This document shows, piece by piece, positions 8,068 to 16,340 of a stretch of DNA of 64,000 bases; position 1 is the stretch's first letter; the number at the start of each line of letters is the position of its first letter. A program made the translations under genes and the position numbers. The stretch spans positions 124,001 through 188,000 of the forward strand of contig NZ_JAENHP010000015.1 in the NCBI RefSeq assembly GCF_016834655.1, given 5' to 3'. The notes beneath the pieces are model-generated. The model searched no databases, was not told the DNA's origin, and was given only the letters and a program-made list of their open reading frames with translations. This DNA comes from Paractinoplanes ovalisporus. GTDB taxonomy: Bacteria; Actinomycetota; Actinomycetes; Mycobacteriales; Micromonosporaceae.

Positions 8068-9090
8068 ATGCCGATCCCCCGTCCGCCCGCGCCGTGGCTC
8101 ATCCGGCCGGCGAAGCTACCCGCGACCACTCCCCCGCCGCTGGACGGCGTGTGGGCGCCCGACGACACGCGGCTCGACGAGGTCGAGAAGCTGGAACTGC
8201 CGGACGGGCACGGGCCGGAAGACGTCGTGGTCGGGCCGGAAGGTCACATCTACACGGGAACCGAGCAGGGCCACATCTGGCGCTGGCGGCCCGACGCACA
8301 CGCCGGTGACGTGCCGGAACTGGTGGCCGACACCGGTGGGCGGCCGCTCGGCATCGAGGTCGATCCGCGGGACGGCAGCCTGATCGTCTGCGACGCCTAC
8401 CGGGGGCTGCTGCGGCTGACCGACGACGGCACGATCACCGACCTCGCGCACCGGGTCGGCGGCGAGCGGATCCTGTTGTGCAACAACGCCGCCGTGGCCC
8501 GGGACGGCACGGTCTACTTCACCGACAGCTCCACCCGGTTCCCGGTTTCGCACTGGCGGCGCGACCTGCTCGAACATCGGCCCAACGGGCGCGTGCTGGC
8601 CTACGAGCCGGGCTCCGGCCGTACGGACGTAGTGGCCGAAGGCTTCTATTTCCCCAACGGGATCGCGCTGACGCCGTCGGAGGACGCGCTGCTGCTGTGC
8701 GAGACCGTGTCACACACCCTGGTCCGGCTCGCCCTGCCGAGCGGCGCGAAGACGGTGCTGGACGACCTGCCCGCCTATCCGGACAACATGTCGTCGGCGG
8801 GTGACGGCACCTACTGGATCGCGCTGGCCAGCCCGCGGGTGGCGCTCGCCGAGAAGCTGCTGCCACATCCGATGCTGCGCCGGATCGCGGCCGTGCTGCC
8901 GGTCCGCCTGCAGCCGCAACCGCTGCCGCACACGATCGCCGCCGAGGTGGACGGCGACGGGACCGTGCTGCGTGCGCTGCACGGTCCCGCCGGGCGTTAC
9001 GTGATGGCCACCGGTGTGCGGCGGCACGGCGACACCCTGTGGCTCGGCAGTCTCACCGAAAAGGCGATCGCCCGCGTCGAGCTGAGCTGA
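8068..9090 (+). CDS. SMP-30/strictosidine synthase-like beta-propeller protein
   Basis: 340 residues without a signal peptide. The sequence shows repeated propeller blades (GPEDVVVGPEGHIYTGTEQG, GIEVDPRDGSLIVCDAYRGL, NNAAVARDGTVYFTDSSTRF, FPNGIALTPSEDALLLCETV) typical of the strictosidine synthase-like / SMP-30 gluconolaconase superfamily. Conserved features include NNAAVARDGTVYFTDSS and the YFPNGIALTP segment. Members hydrolyse lactones or esters; the substrate here cannot be told. The start ATG 8068 was chosen because it gives the family's usual N-terminus. It stands alone, convergent with the glucanase, with a strong hairpin between them. Confidence 0.85.
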   Translation: MPIPRPPAPWLIRPAKLPATTPPPLDGVWAPDDTRLDEVEKLELPDGHGPEDVVVGPEGHIYTGTEQGHIWRWRPDAHAGDVPELVADTGGRPLGIEVDPRDGSLIVCDAYRGLLRLTDDGTITDLAHRVGGERILLCNNAAVARDGTVYFTDSSTRFPVSHWRRDLLEHRPNGRVLAYEPGSGRTDVVAEGFYFPNGIALTPSEDALLLCETVSHTLVRLALPSGAKTVLDDLPAYPDNMSSAGDGTYWIALASPRVALAEKLLPHPMLRRIAAVLPVRLQPQPLPHTIAAEVDGDGTVLRALHGPAGRYVMATGVRRHGDTLWLGSLTEKAIARVELS

Positions 9091-9104
9091 GCAAGTGAGA
9101 AAGG

Positions 9105-9144
9105 GTCCCGCTGGGGCGGTGAATGCCCACCGCCCCAGCGGGAC
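9105..9144. terminator. Bidirectional terminator, 17-bp perfect stem
   Basis: GTCCCGCTGGGGCGGTG at 9105-9121 pairs perfectly with 9128-9144 around the six-base loop AATGCC. It lies between convergent genes ending at 9090 (plus) and 9148 (minus). Confidence 0.85.
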
Positions 9145-9147
9145 GGC

Positions 9148-11760
9148 TCAGAGCCGCTGCCAGAGCGCCGGAACGTTCGGCGGCTCCCAGCCCACCAGCG
9201 AGGTGTGGGCCTGGATGCAGCGGTACCGCACGCCGCTGTAGGTGACGACGGCACCGATGGCGTACGAGGTGTTGGCCGCCCAAGCCGTGCCGGTCGGCGG
9301 CGTGGTCGTGGGCGGGGTCGTCGGAGGAGTCGTGGGCGGAGTGGTCGGAGGAGTAGTAGGCGGAGTAGTGGGAGGCGTCGTCGGCGGAGTGGTCGGAGAA
9401 ACACCGCCGCCGGTCGCGTTACCGCCGGACCAGTTCACCGCGCCGCTCGCCACGGTCTTGCCGGCCGGGACGGCGAGCGTCCGCCCGTCGGTGAACGTCA
9501 CGGTCAGCGCGCTGTTCGTGATGTTCGAGGCCACGTACGTCTTGGCGCCGTTCTTGCTGAACACCTTCGCCAACGGGTGGTTGGCCGCGACCGACGCGTC
9601 CACCTGGCCGAGGGCCTGCAGGTTGCGGATCCAGTGGAACGTGTGGGCCTTGCTGTCGCCCTCCTCGGACGTGTAGTTGCCGGCCGCCCGCCACTTGGCC
9701 ATCGCCGCGTCGGGGTCACCCAGGGCGAGGTACTGCCACAGCATGTCCCGCCACACGGTCGGCTCGCCGCCCTTGTTGCGGACCATTTCCGCGTACGTGT
9801 TCCGGACCGCCGCCGGGTATTCGCCGAGATAGAGCTGGCCGCCCGTGATCGGGAGCATGTTGATACCGACGATCATCTCGTGCTCGCCGGAGAACCAGGT
9901 CGCGTACGCCCCGCCCGACCCCCACACGATGGCCGAGTAGTTGTGGCCCCAGTTGGCCGGGAAGTTCTCGTTGCGGACGTCGAACCAGTACTCGTTGATC
10001 GCCGCCGCCTGCGTGGTGTGGATCCAGATGCCGGCGTTGCGGATGGCCGTGTTGCCGGTGGCCTGACCCCACTGGATGAGCGCGTTGGCGAAGTTCTGGC
10101 CCTCGGACGAGGACTCCTGGTTGTTGCCCGCACCGAACGCGCCGTGCCCGGAGGCCCAGTCGTGACCCGCGTAGATGTCGAAGTCCCGCAGGTACGGGAA
10201 CCGGGTGTCGTTGCGGTCGTAGTTGTTGGCGTCGCGGATCAGCAGGTCGACCATGCCGCCGTACCGGGAGGTCGAGGCCCACGCCGGGTCGAACTTGGCC
10301 AGGGTGGCCGCGGCCGCGATGAAGTAGCCGTAGTGGAAGTGGTGGTCGTTCAGGTCCTCGTCGGAGGCGTACGAAGCGGGGTAGCCGATCAGCGTGCCCC
10401 AGTTCTTGTCGTAGTAGAAGACCCGCTCGTTCTTGCCCGCCGACGCCGTGAACCAGTCGGTCAGACGCGTGCGGATGACGTTCAGAGCCGAGTCCCGTAC
10501 GGACGTGATGTTCAGCTGGTCGGCGATCTCGGCGATCCGAGCCGCCCGGCCCAGGCCCTTACCGGTCCAGTAGGTGTCGTTGCCCTTGAAGTCGGCCGGG
10601 TTGTTCAGCTCGTTGGTGAGCAGCGTGGTGATCTGGGTCAGGTCGGCGCCGCTGGAGTCGCCGACGGCCGGCAGCTCGGGCAGCACACCCGAATACTTCA
10701 TCGACGTCTGGAACTGCGTCCCGAGCACGATCTTCATGGCGCCGCGCGGCGAGACGTACGTACGGGAAAGCGGGGTTGATCCGGACAGGTAGCGCCATTG
10801 GTGCGGGTAGAGCGCGATGACCGTGCCGTTGCCGCCGCTGCCGCCGAGGTTCTGCGTGGTGAAGGCGTACGTGGTCGAGACCGTGCCGTTGGCCTGGTTG
10901 TAGCTGTACGTCATGCGGGTGCCGGTGACGTGGTTGTGCGCGTAGGTGCCGTACTGGTCGGCCAGCGCGATCTTGTCGGCCGTGCTCGCACTGGAGACGG
11001 TCGGCAGCACCGCGACCGAGAAGTAACCCTGGCCGTTCAGCGTCGAGCGCAGGTTGTTGCCCGACTGCGTCCAGGTCGACCCCGGGGCGCCGTACGCCAC
11101 GTAGTCGTGCCCGCCGATCGAGAAGCCGATCCGTCCGTTGCCGTTCTGCCAGATCGTGGGCGGCCCGACGATGCTCAGCTGGGCGTCACCGCCGGTGATG
11201 CGGTAGTACGACAGCGGCAGACCGTGCCCGATCGTGGCCTTCATGGTGCGGGCGCCGTCGGTCCAGCTGGGCGTGACGGTCCAGTCGCTCCAGCCGTCGA
11301 CGAGCGCGCGGGGTGCGTTCAGCCCGGCCACGCCGACGACGATGTGCTGCGCGTACGGGTAGTGGTACTCCCCCACGCCGGTGCCGCTGCCGCTGATGGC
11401 CGCGTCGGTCTGGTAGGACAGGCCCAGACCGTTCGCGGTGGGCCGGTAGGACGCCGGGCCCGCGAACAGCGGCTGCGAGAAGTTGCAGTCGTCGCCCTTC
11501 TTGAACAGCAGCGAGGACCACCAGTCGTTGGTGGGCACCGCGCCGCCCGGGGCGTTCGAGGTGACGTACTGGCGGGGGTTGGTCGACATGGCGCCACAAC
11601 CGGTGGGCAGTTTGGCGCCGGCCGGAAGGGTCTCGGTGTAGCTGCCGGCGCCGACCGTGGCCGCCTCGGCAGTGCTGGTCAACGTCACGGCAAGTACTCC
11701 GGCTCCGGCCGCGAGCGCGGCCGCGGCCAAGGAGGAGACGAGTTTTCGTCGGGATTTCAT
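9148..11760 (-). CDS. Secreted GH81 endo-beta-1,3-glucanase with CBM
   Basis: About 870 residues from ATG 11760 (MKSRRKLVSSLAAAALAAGA), with a Sec signal peptide ending near AEA|ATVG; a more distal start at 11835 would put 25 odd residues before the signal. Glycoside hydrolase family 81 is indicated by NDWWSSLLF, DHHFHYGYF (around residue 470, carrying the conserved catalytic Asp) and GNNQESSSE (around 548). The catalytic region is followed by a PTTPPTTPP linker (about residues 788-820) and a C-terminal domain of about 48 residues (WAANTSYAIGAVVTYSGVRY) of the CBM5/12 chitin/cellulose-binding type. The enzyme should hydrolyse beta-1,3-glucans of fungal walls outside the cell. A LacI-type operator sits about 30 bases upstream. 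Confidence 0.92.
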   Translation of the reverse strand: MKSRRKLVSSLAAAALAAGAGVLAVTLTSTAEAATVGAGSYTETLPAGAKLPTGCGAMSTNPRQYVTSNAPGGAVPTNDWWSSLLFKKGDDCNFSQPLFAGPASYRPTANGLGLSYQTDAAISGSGTGVGEYHYPYAQHIVVGVAGLNAPRALVDGWSDWTVTPSWTDGARTMKATIGHGLPLSYYRITGGDAQLSIVGPPTIWQNGNGRIGFSIGGHDYVAYGAPGSTWTQSGNNLRSTLNGQGYFSVAVLPTVSSASTADKIALADQYGTYAHNHVTGTRMTYSYNQANGTVSTTYAFTTQNLGGSGGNGTVIALYPHQWRYLSGSTPLSRTYVSPRGAMKIVLGTQFQTSMKYSGVLPELPAVGDSSGADLTQITTLLTNELNNPADFKGNDTYWTGKGLGRAARIAEIADQLNITSVRDSALNVIRTRLTDWFTASAGKNERVFYYDKNWGTLIGYPASYASDEDLNDHHFHYGYFIAAAATLAKFDPAWASTSRYGGMVDLLIRDANNYDRNDTRFPYLRDFDIYAGHDWASGHGAFGAGNNQESSSEGQNFANALIQWGQATGNTAIRNAGIWIHTTQAAAINEYWFDVRNENFPANWGHNYSAIVWGSGGAYATWFSGEHEMIVGINMLPITGGQLYLGEYPAAVRNTYAEMVRNKGGEPTVWRDMLWQYLALGDPDAAMAKWRAAGNYTSEEGDSKAHTFHWIRNLQALGQVDASVAANHPLAKVFSKNGAKTYVASNITNSALTVTFTDGRTLAVPAGKTVASGAVNWSGGNATGGGVSPTTPPTTPPTTPPTTPPTTPPTTPPTTPPTTTPPTGTAWAANTSYAIGAVVTYSGVRYRCIQAHTSLVGWEPPNVPALWQRL

Positions 11761-11791
11761 CAGGGACGGACTCCGAGTCTGGGGGAACGGG

Positions 11792-11803
11792 GAGAGCGCT
11801 CTC
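11792..11803. promoter_or_regulatory. CebR-like LacI-family operator
   Basis: Perfect 12-bp palindrome GAGAGCGCTCTC, 31 bases upstream of the GH81 start. It matches the core of the TGGGAGCGCTCCCA box bound by CebR-type repressors that control glycoside hydrolases in actinomycetes. Control of the glucanase by an oligosaccharide-responsive repressor is inferred. The cognate repressor is not obvious in the window. Confidence 0.65.
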
Positions 11804-11877
11804 ACGGTACTGGGCTTTGACGAACGTGAATACACGGTGTTCGGGAAGCATCCGGCGGTAGACGGGCAAAAATCAGG

Positions 11878-11905
11878 TGCAACCTTGATCGCCGGTGACG
11901 CGTGT
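11878..11905 (+). promoter_or_regulatory. Candidate ECF sigma-dependent promoter
   Basis: TGCAACC at 11878-11884 and CGTGT at 11901-11905 are separated by 16 bases and lie about 55 bases before the sigma factor start at 11959. The AAC-type -35 and CGT-type -10 elements fit many ECF sigma promoters, which suggests autoregulation of the cassette. Confidence 0.45.
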
Positions 11906-11958
11906 AGTCGCCGTGACGATCACGACGCAGGACCCGGACGAGGGGAGCACCGACGACG

Positions 11959-12468
11959 ATGCCGGCCGATGATGTCTCGGCGGACTTCGACGCGGTGTAC
12001 GCGGCCCAGTTCGCCGACCTGACCGTGCAGCTGTACGCGTACTTCGGCGACCGGCAGGAGGCCCAGGACGTCGTCCAGGAGGCGTTCTGCCGCGCGTTGC
12101 GCCGCTGGTCGAAGGTCTCGCGCTATGACGACCCGGTCGCCTGGGTGCGCCGGGTCGCCTGGAACCTGGCGGTCAGCCGCTGGCGGCGCTCCCGTACGGC
12201 GCTGTCGTTCCTGCGCCGCCAGCGACCGCAGGAGCCCGTGGTCGACGGCCCCACCACCGTGCGCATCGAACTGGTGCAGGCACTGGCCGCGCTGCCGCCG
12301 GTGCAGCGCCGCGCGGTGGTCCTGCACTACCTGGGCGACATGAGCGTGGCCGAGATCGCCGAACGGGAAGGCGTCGCCGTCGGCACCGTCAAGTCCTGGC
12401 TGCATCGCGGCCGCACCGGCCTCGCCGCCCAGCTGCACCAGCCCTCGGAGGAGGTCCGCCGTGCCTGA
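11959..12468 (+). CDS. ECF RNA polymerase sigma factor (SigE/SigM type)
   Basis: 169 residues. Region 2 reads YAYFGDRQEAQDVVQEAFCR with WVRRVAWNLAVSRWRR after it. Region 4 reads LPPVQRRAVVLHYLGDMSV followed by the helix-turn-helix VAEIAEREGVAVGTVKSWLH. This is the two-domain architecture of extracytoplasmic function sigma factors, which redirect RNA polymerase to a small regulon. The next gene overlaps by eight bases and encodes a protein with one membrane helix, the usual place of the cognate anti-sigma factor. A promoter with ECF character lies upstream. Confidence 0.93.
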   Translation: MPADDVSADFDAVYAAQFADLTVQLYAYFGDRQEAQDVVQEAFCRALRRWSKVSRYDDPVAWVRRVAWNLAVSRWRRSRTALSFLRRQRPQEPVVDGPTTVRIELVQALAALPPVQRRAVVLHYLGDMSVAEIAEREGVAVGTVKSWLHRGRTGLAAQLHQPSEEVRRA

Positions 12469-13033
12469 CCCGCTGAACTCCCTCTTCGACGACCTGCGCC
12501 GCGACACCCTGCCCCAGGTGCGGCCGCCCGGCGCCGAGGCCGCCCGGCGCACCGTGCACCGGCGGGCCACCGTGCGGGCGGCCGCCCTCGCCGCCGTCGT
12601 GATCGCCGTCGGCGGCACCTGGATCGTCAGCCAGCGCAACCTCGACGGCACGATCACGCCCGCCGCCAGCGCGTCCGCCTCCACGTACGCCTCGGACATG
12701 CTCTGGCGCGGCCGGGCTGACAAGACCGAGATCGCCGCCGCCCTCGTGCCCGGCGCCAGCCACTCCGACGTGATGGCCGAGCACGACCAGGACGTCGGCC
12801 TGGAGGCGGACGGGGGCAACTACCGGCTGCGGGTGGGCTGCGCCGGCCCGGCGCCGCTCCCGGTGACGGTCATGGTGAACGAGACGGTCGACCAGCAGCA
12901 GACCCTGCAATGCACCGACGACGGCGTGGCCCGTGACTTCGAAATCACCGTGCCCTCGGCCGGGTCGGTCCGCGTGATCCTGAGCGGGATCGGCCAGTTC
13001 GACGCGTACGCGCTGAGACTGGAGAAGCTCTGA
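12461..13033 (+). CDS. Single-pass membrane protein, likely anti-sigma partner
   Basis: 190 residues. A cytoplasmic stretch of about 38 residues with LFDDLRRDTLPQVRPPGAEA is followed by one membrane helix (AAALAAVVIAVGGTWIV) and an outer domain of about 130 residues rich in beta-type sequence (NYRLRVGCAGPAPLPVTVMV, ARDFEITVPSAGSVRVILSG). It overlaps the ECF sigma gene by eight bases. It has no zinc-binding HxxxCxxC motif of classic ZAS anti-sigma factors, so its role is inferred from position and topology. The outer domain resembles ligand-binding beta-sandwiches but no family is recognised. Confidence 0.7.
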   Translation: MPDPLNSLFDDLRRDTLPQVRPPGAEAARRTVHRRATVRAAALAAVVIAVGGTWIVSQRNLDGTITPAASASASTYASDMLWRGRADKTEIAAALVPGASHSDVMAEHDQDVGLEADGGNYRLRVGCAGPAPLPVTVMVNETVDQQQTLQCTDDGVARDFEITVPSAGSVRVILSGIGQFDAYALRLEKL

Positions 13034-14142
13034 TGGCCCGGTCCCGCCCCCGGCTGGCCGCGATCGACGGCCTGCGCCTGCTCGCCGCCCTGGCCGTGCT
13101 GTCGTACCACTACACCGTCGCGTGGCGCATCGACGGCGTCCGCCTGCCCGAGTACTTCCTGCCCACCACGGTCCACGTCACGATCTACGGCTTCCTCGGC
13201 GTCGAACTGTTCTTCCTGATCAGCGGCTTCGTCATCGGCATGAGCAGCTGGGGCCGCACGCTCGGGCAGTTCTTCGCCTCCCGGGTGAGCCGGCTGTTCC
13301 CCGCCTACTGGGCGGCCGTCGTGATCACCGGCCTGGCGGTCATGGCGTTTCCCCTGTCGGACGACCGGCCCAGCCTGCTCGACCTCGCCGTCAACCTGAC
13401 GATGATGCAGCAGCCCCTCGGCCACGACCCGGTCGACGGCGTCTACTGGACCCTGTTCATCGAGCTCAAGTTCTATCTGATCATGGCGTTCGTGCTGGCC
13501 CGGGGCGGTCTGACCTATCGCCGGGCGGTGCTGCTGTGCACGGTGTGGATGACTGTCGCCGTGCTCGCGCCCACCCTCGGCAGCCCCGCCTTGAACGCGC
13601 TGACGATCAGCGACTACGCCCCCTACTTCATCGGTGGCATGGCCCTGTTCCTGATCCACAAATTCGGACCCACCCCTCTCCTGTACGGCATCACGGGGTT
13701 CGCCTGGCTGGTCTGCCTGGCCCGCGTCGACGACCGGATGCACGACGTCAACGCCGGTTTCCCGGTCCCGTCGTGGCCGGGCCTGCTGATCGTCACGCTG
13801 TCCTTCGCGGTGCTGCTGGCGGTCGCGCTGGGTCACACCGACCGTATCCAGTGGCGGTGGCTGACGATCGCGGGCGCCCTGACGTATCCGCTCTATCTGC
13901 TGCACAACGAGCTGGGCCACATCGTCATCCGGGCCGCGTACGTGCACACCGCGTTGCCGGTCTGGGTCGTGGTCGCCGCTACGACCGTGCTCATGCTGGG
14001 CCTGGCCTGCCTGGTGCACCGCTACGTCGAGCGGCCGCTGAGTCGCCGGTTGCTGCTGGCGGCCGGGCCGATGCCTTCCCCCGTACGGATCCCCGCGGCC
14101 CGCGCTCCCCGGCCGGTGGAGCTTCATGGGTCCTTGAAGTAG
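13033..14142 (+). CDS. Membrane acyltransferase (OafA/Acyltransferase_3 family)
   Basis: 369 residues with about ten membrane segments. The family start is clear: RLAAIDGLRLLAALAVLSYH, with the conserved His of the active site in LSYHYT, then GVELFFLISGFVIGMSSW and ASRVSRLFPAYWAAV. Family members O-acylate cell-surface glycans, peptidoglycan or antibiotics using acyl donors from the cytoplasm. The start overlaps the stop of the anti-sigma-like gene (TGATG), so it is translationally coupled to the ECF cassette. Envelope modification under control of that sigma factor is a reasonable inference. The acceptor is unknown. Confidence 0.9.
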   Translation: MARSRPRLAAIDGLRLLAALAVLSYHYTVAWRIDGVRLPEYFLPTTVHVTIYGFLGVELFFLISGFVIGMSSWGRTLGQFFASRVSRLFPAYWAAVVITGLAVMAFPLSDDRPSLLDLAVNLTMMQQPLGHDPVDGVYWTLFIELKFYLIMAFVLARGGLTYRRAVLLCTVWMTVAVLAPTLGSPALNALTISDYAPYFIGGMALFLIHKFGPTPLLYGITGFAWLVCLARVDDRMHDVNAGFPVPSWPGLLIVTLSFAVLLAVALGHTDRIQWRWLTIAGALTYPLYLLHNELGHIVIRAAYVHTALPVWVVVAATTVLMLGLACLVHRYVERPLSRRLLLAAGPMPSPVRIPAARAPRPVELHGSLK

Positions 14143-14208
14143 GCCGCCGTTCTTGTCGTCCCCCGCCGTCGGGGCCGTCTTGTCGTACCCACTCGTTAGG
14201 GTCGGCGC

Positions 14209-14616
14209 ATGTCCCATCCAGGAGACGTGCCACCCGAGATCCTCGACCGGTTGCGCCCGATCTGCCGCCGGCTCCCCGAGGCGTACGAGGAACCGGCCTG
14301 GATCGGCCTCCGCTGGCGCATCCGCACCCGCACCGTCGCCCACGTCTACACCCCCGATCCCGTACGGTTTTCCGAATACGCCCGCCACGTCGTCAACGGC
14401 GAGCCCCCGATCGTCATGACGTTCCGCGTGCCCGCCGACGACCTGCTCGGCCTGACCGCCGCGTTCCCGTTCTTCCGGGCGCCGTGGGGCCGGAATGTGG
14501 CCGCCGCCGTGCTGGGCGACCACACCGACTGGACCGAGATCGCCGAGCTGGTGACCGACAGCTACCGCATGCAGGCCCCCAAGTTCCTGGCCGTCCAGCT
14601 CCCGGAGCCTTGTTGA
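14209..14616 (+). CDS. MmcQ/YjbR family protein
   Basis: 135 residues. The pattern LRPICRRLPEAYEEPAWIGL near the N-terminus, WRIRTRTVAHVY, and the basic-aromatic C-terminus EIAELVTDSYRMQAPKFLA fit the MmcQ/YjbR family. These small double-wing proteins are often called DNA-binding, though their role is poorly known. The last five codons and the stop codon (LPEPC*) form the first copy of a 32-bp tandem repeat that runs on to 14716. The gene is in line with, but 66 bases after, the acyltransferase gene. Confidence 0.85.
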   Translation: MSHPGDVPPEILDRLRPICRRLPEAYEEPAWIGLRWRIRTRTVAHVYTPDPVRFSEYARHVVNGEPPIVMTFRVPADDLLGLTAAFPFFRAPWGRNVAAAVLGDHTDWTEIAELVTDSYRMQAPKFLAVQLPEPC

Positions 14617-14716
14617 TTCCCTGTCCGCTCCTCCCGGAGCCTTGTTGATGCCCTGTCCCCTCCTCCCGGAGCCTTGTTGATGCCCTGTCCCCTCCTCCCG
14701 GTGCCGCGCTGATGCC
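14601..14716. repeat. 32-bp tandem repeat seeded by a gene 3' end
   Basis: About 3.6 copies begin at 14601, 14633, 14665 and 14697. Each full copy contains CCCGGAGCCTTGTTGAT, the last codons and stop of the YjbR-family gene, followed by CCCTGTCC-C-CTCCT. Copies 2 and 3 appear identical and copy 1 differs at two bases. The partial fourth copy contains the start codon (ATG 14712) of the next gene. Confidence 0.9.
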
Positions 14717-15416
14717 TTATTCGCGGCAGACCGCCCTGATGACCAGGGTGCGTGCGGTGTCCGACGTGGCCGCACACATCCGGCAGATCGAGCTGATCGG
14801 CCCGGAACTGCGCCGTCTGCGCTGCCGGCCCGGCGCCCACCTGGTGGTCCAGGTTCCGCAGCGGCGGGTCTACTCGTTGTGGCGGCATGATCCTGGGGCG
14901 GCCTCGGTGACGCTGCGGATCGCGCTGCACGACGCCGGCGGGCCCGGGTGCACGTGGGCCCGCGAGGTGGCGGTGGGCGACCGCGTCACCGTGGAGCCCC
15001 CGCGCAGCAAAATCACGCTGGACGAGACGGCCTCCCACCACCTGTTCATCGGCGACGAGACGGGCGCGGTGCCGCTGCTGGCCATGCGGGCGGCCCTGGG
15101 TCACGAGGCTCCGACGTACGGCGTTTTCGAAACCACCGACGCCGCCAACGAGGTGCCGGATTTCGGCGCCTTCACTCCCCTGCCGTGGGTCCACCGGGGC
15201 GGCGCCTCAGCCGTGGCGTCGCGGGTGCTGCTGCGCGCCGTGCAGGAGCTGACATTGCCGGCCCGGCCGGGCGTCGCTTACGTGGCCGGCGAGAGCGACA
15301 CGTGCCGGCTGGTGCAGCGTCACCTCGTGGAGCAGCGGGGCTGGCCCCGTCGCGCCGTCCTCCTCCAGCCCCAATGGGCAGCGGGTCGCCCCGGTTTCGG
15401 CGCCGGCCGCGACTGA
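14712..15416 (+). CDS. Siderophore-interacting FAD/NAD(P)H reductase (ViuB-like)
   Basis: 234 residues. A flavin-binding barrel with RRVYSLWRHD (the FAD-contacting RxYS-type motif) and a reductase half with HHLFIGDETGAVPLLAM and VAYVAGESDTCRLVQRHLVE mark the siderophore-interacting protein family. These proteins reduce ferric siderophores in the cytoplasm using NAD(P)H to release iron. There is no siderophore synthesis or uptake gene nearby. The start codon lies in the last partial copy of the 32-bp repeat, so the repeat supplies its upstream region; a conventional ribosome binding site is not visible. Confidence 0.88.
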   Translation: MPYSRQTALMTRVRAVSDVAAHIRQIELIGPELRRLRCRPGAHLVVQVPQRRVYSLWRHDPGAASVTLRIALHDAGGPGCTWAREVAVGDRVTVEPPRSKITLDETASHHLFIGDETGAVPLLAMRAALGHEAPTYGVFETTDAANEVPDFGAFTPLPWVHRGGASAVASRVLLRAVQELTLPARPGVAYVAGESDTCRLVQRHLVEQRGWPRRAVLLQPQWAAGRPGFGAGRD

Positions 15417-15470
15417 GCCGGGCCACCTTCCAGCGTGTTGTCTTGTCGGCCTTCACGGTCATCTCCGCCG

Positions 15471-16340
15471 TCAGCCGTTCGCCGGGCACACCTCACGGAA
15501 GGTGATGCGCTCGCCCTTCTGAGCGTCCGGCGCCAGAACCTCCAGCTGCTGCCAGCCGTCGATCACTTCGCCCGCCTCGCCCCAGCGCTGCCAGGTCGTG
15601 GTGATGGCTTGCGTGCCGGCAGACATGAAGTCGAGGTGTTTGTCTGGCGCGATGGCCTGGTCGGACCGCAGCCACCGGTAGGTGAGCCGGCCGGGCTCGT
15701 TCAGGGAGACCGGTTGCACGAACGTCATCGTCAGGCCCTCGGCGCACGTCGCCTTCTGTGGAGCCGGGGAGACCGTCGCCGCCCCCAAGGCCACCGAGAC
15801 ACGAGTCAGCGCGGTGATCGGGCGCTCCGTTTCGACGTCGCGGGTGCGGGTCGAGGTGACGGCAGGTTCAGGGAATGACGACGGCGTCGGCTGTGGCGCG
15901 GAGACGGGACCGGCATCACTCCGCAACGGGCTCGACACCTCATGCTGAGGAGGCCGCGTGGTGCCGGCCACCGGCGCACGCGAAACCGGCGCCGCCTGCG
16001 GAAGGCTGCTCGCGACCGGCGGCACCGGCGGACGCCCGGCGAGGTGACTGTCGAGGACAAACGGCCGCGGAACCGCGACCACCGCCACCGTCAAAGCCAC
16101 TACCCCCAGCAGGCCGACACCGCCGAGCCAGCCGGACCGGCTCCGTGACGGTCGCGGCGTTTCGCGCCCCCGCGGCCTCGGCACCGCGGGTGTCTGCGGC
16201 TCTTCCACCGGCGCGACCCGAGCCAGAACCGCCTCGTACACGGAGTCGAGCTCGGCTCGGGTGTGCGTGACCCTGGCATGGGCGCCGAGCTCACGCAGCG
16301 CGTCGTCGAGTTCGGTCAACTTCCGGTCTTCGAACGTCAC
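15471..16340 (-). CDS. Single-pass membrane protein, candidate anti-sigma factor
   Basis: About 289 residues from GTG 16340, whose start overlaps the sigma factor stop (GTGA). The N-terminal 68 residues (MTFEDRKLTELDDALRELGA) are cytoplasmic, followed by a membrane helix at about 71-90 (WLGGVGLLGVVALTVAVVAV). A long Pro/Ser-rich outer linker follows. The C-terminal domain of about 90 residues has two Cys (ATCAEG, EVCPANG) and a beta-rich look (MTFVQPVSLNEPGRLTYRWL). The topology and coupling fit an anti-sigma factor with an external sensor. No zinc-finger motif is present and the family is not recognised. Confidence 0.68.
   Translation of the reverse strand: MTFEDRKLTELDDALRELGAHARVTHTRAELDSVYEAVLARVAPVEEPQTPAVPRPRGRETPRPSRSRSGWLGGVGLLGVVALTVAVVAVPRPFVLDSHLAGRPPVPPVASSLPQAAPVSRAPVAGTTRPPQHEVSSPLRSDAGPVSAPQPTPSSFPEPAVTSTRTRDVETERPITALTRVSVALGAATVSPAPQKATCAEGLTMTFVQPVSLNEPGRLTYRWLRSDQAIAPDKHLDFMSAGTQAITTTWQRWGEAGEVIDGWQQLEVLAPDAQKGERITFREVCPANG

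Noticed and set aside
9205..11820. Long plus-strand frames opposite the GH81 gene
   Set aside because: GH81 motifs, signal peptide, linker and operator all support the minus strand. The opposite frames have no recognisable features.
15172..15489. Minus-strand frame opposite the siderophore-interacting protein gene
   Set aside because: Arg/Pro/Ala-rich shadow product; the plus strand has complete family motifs.
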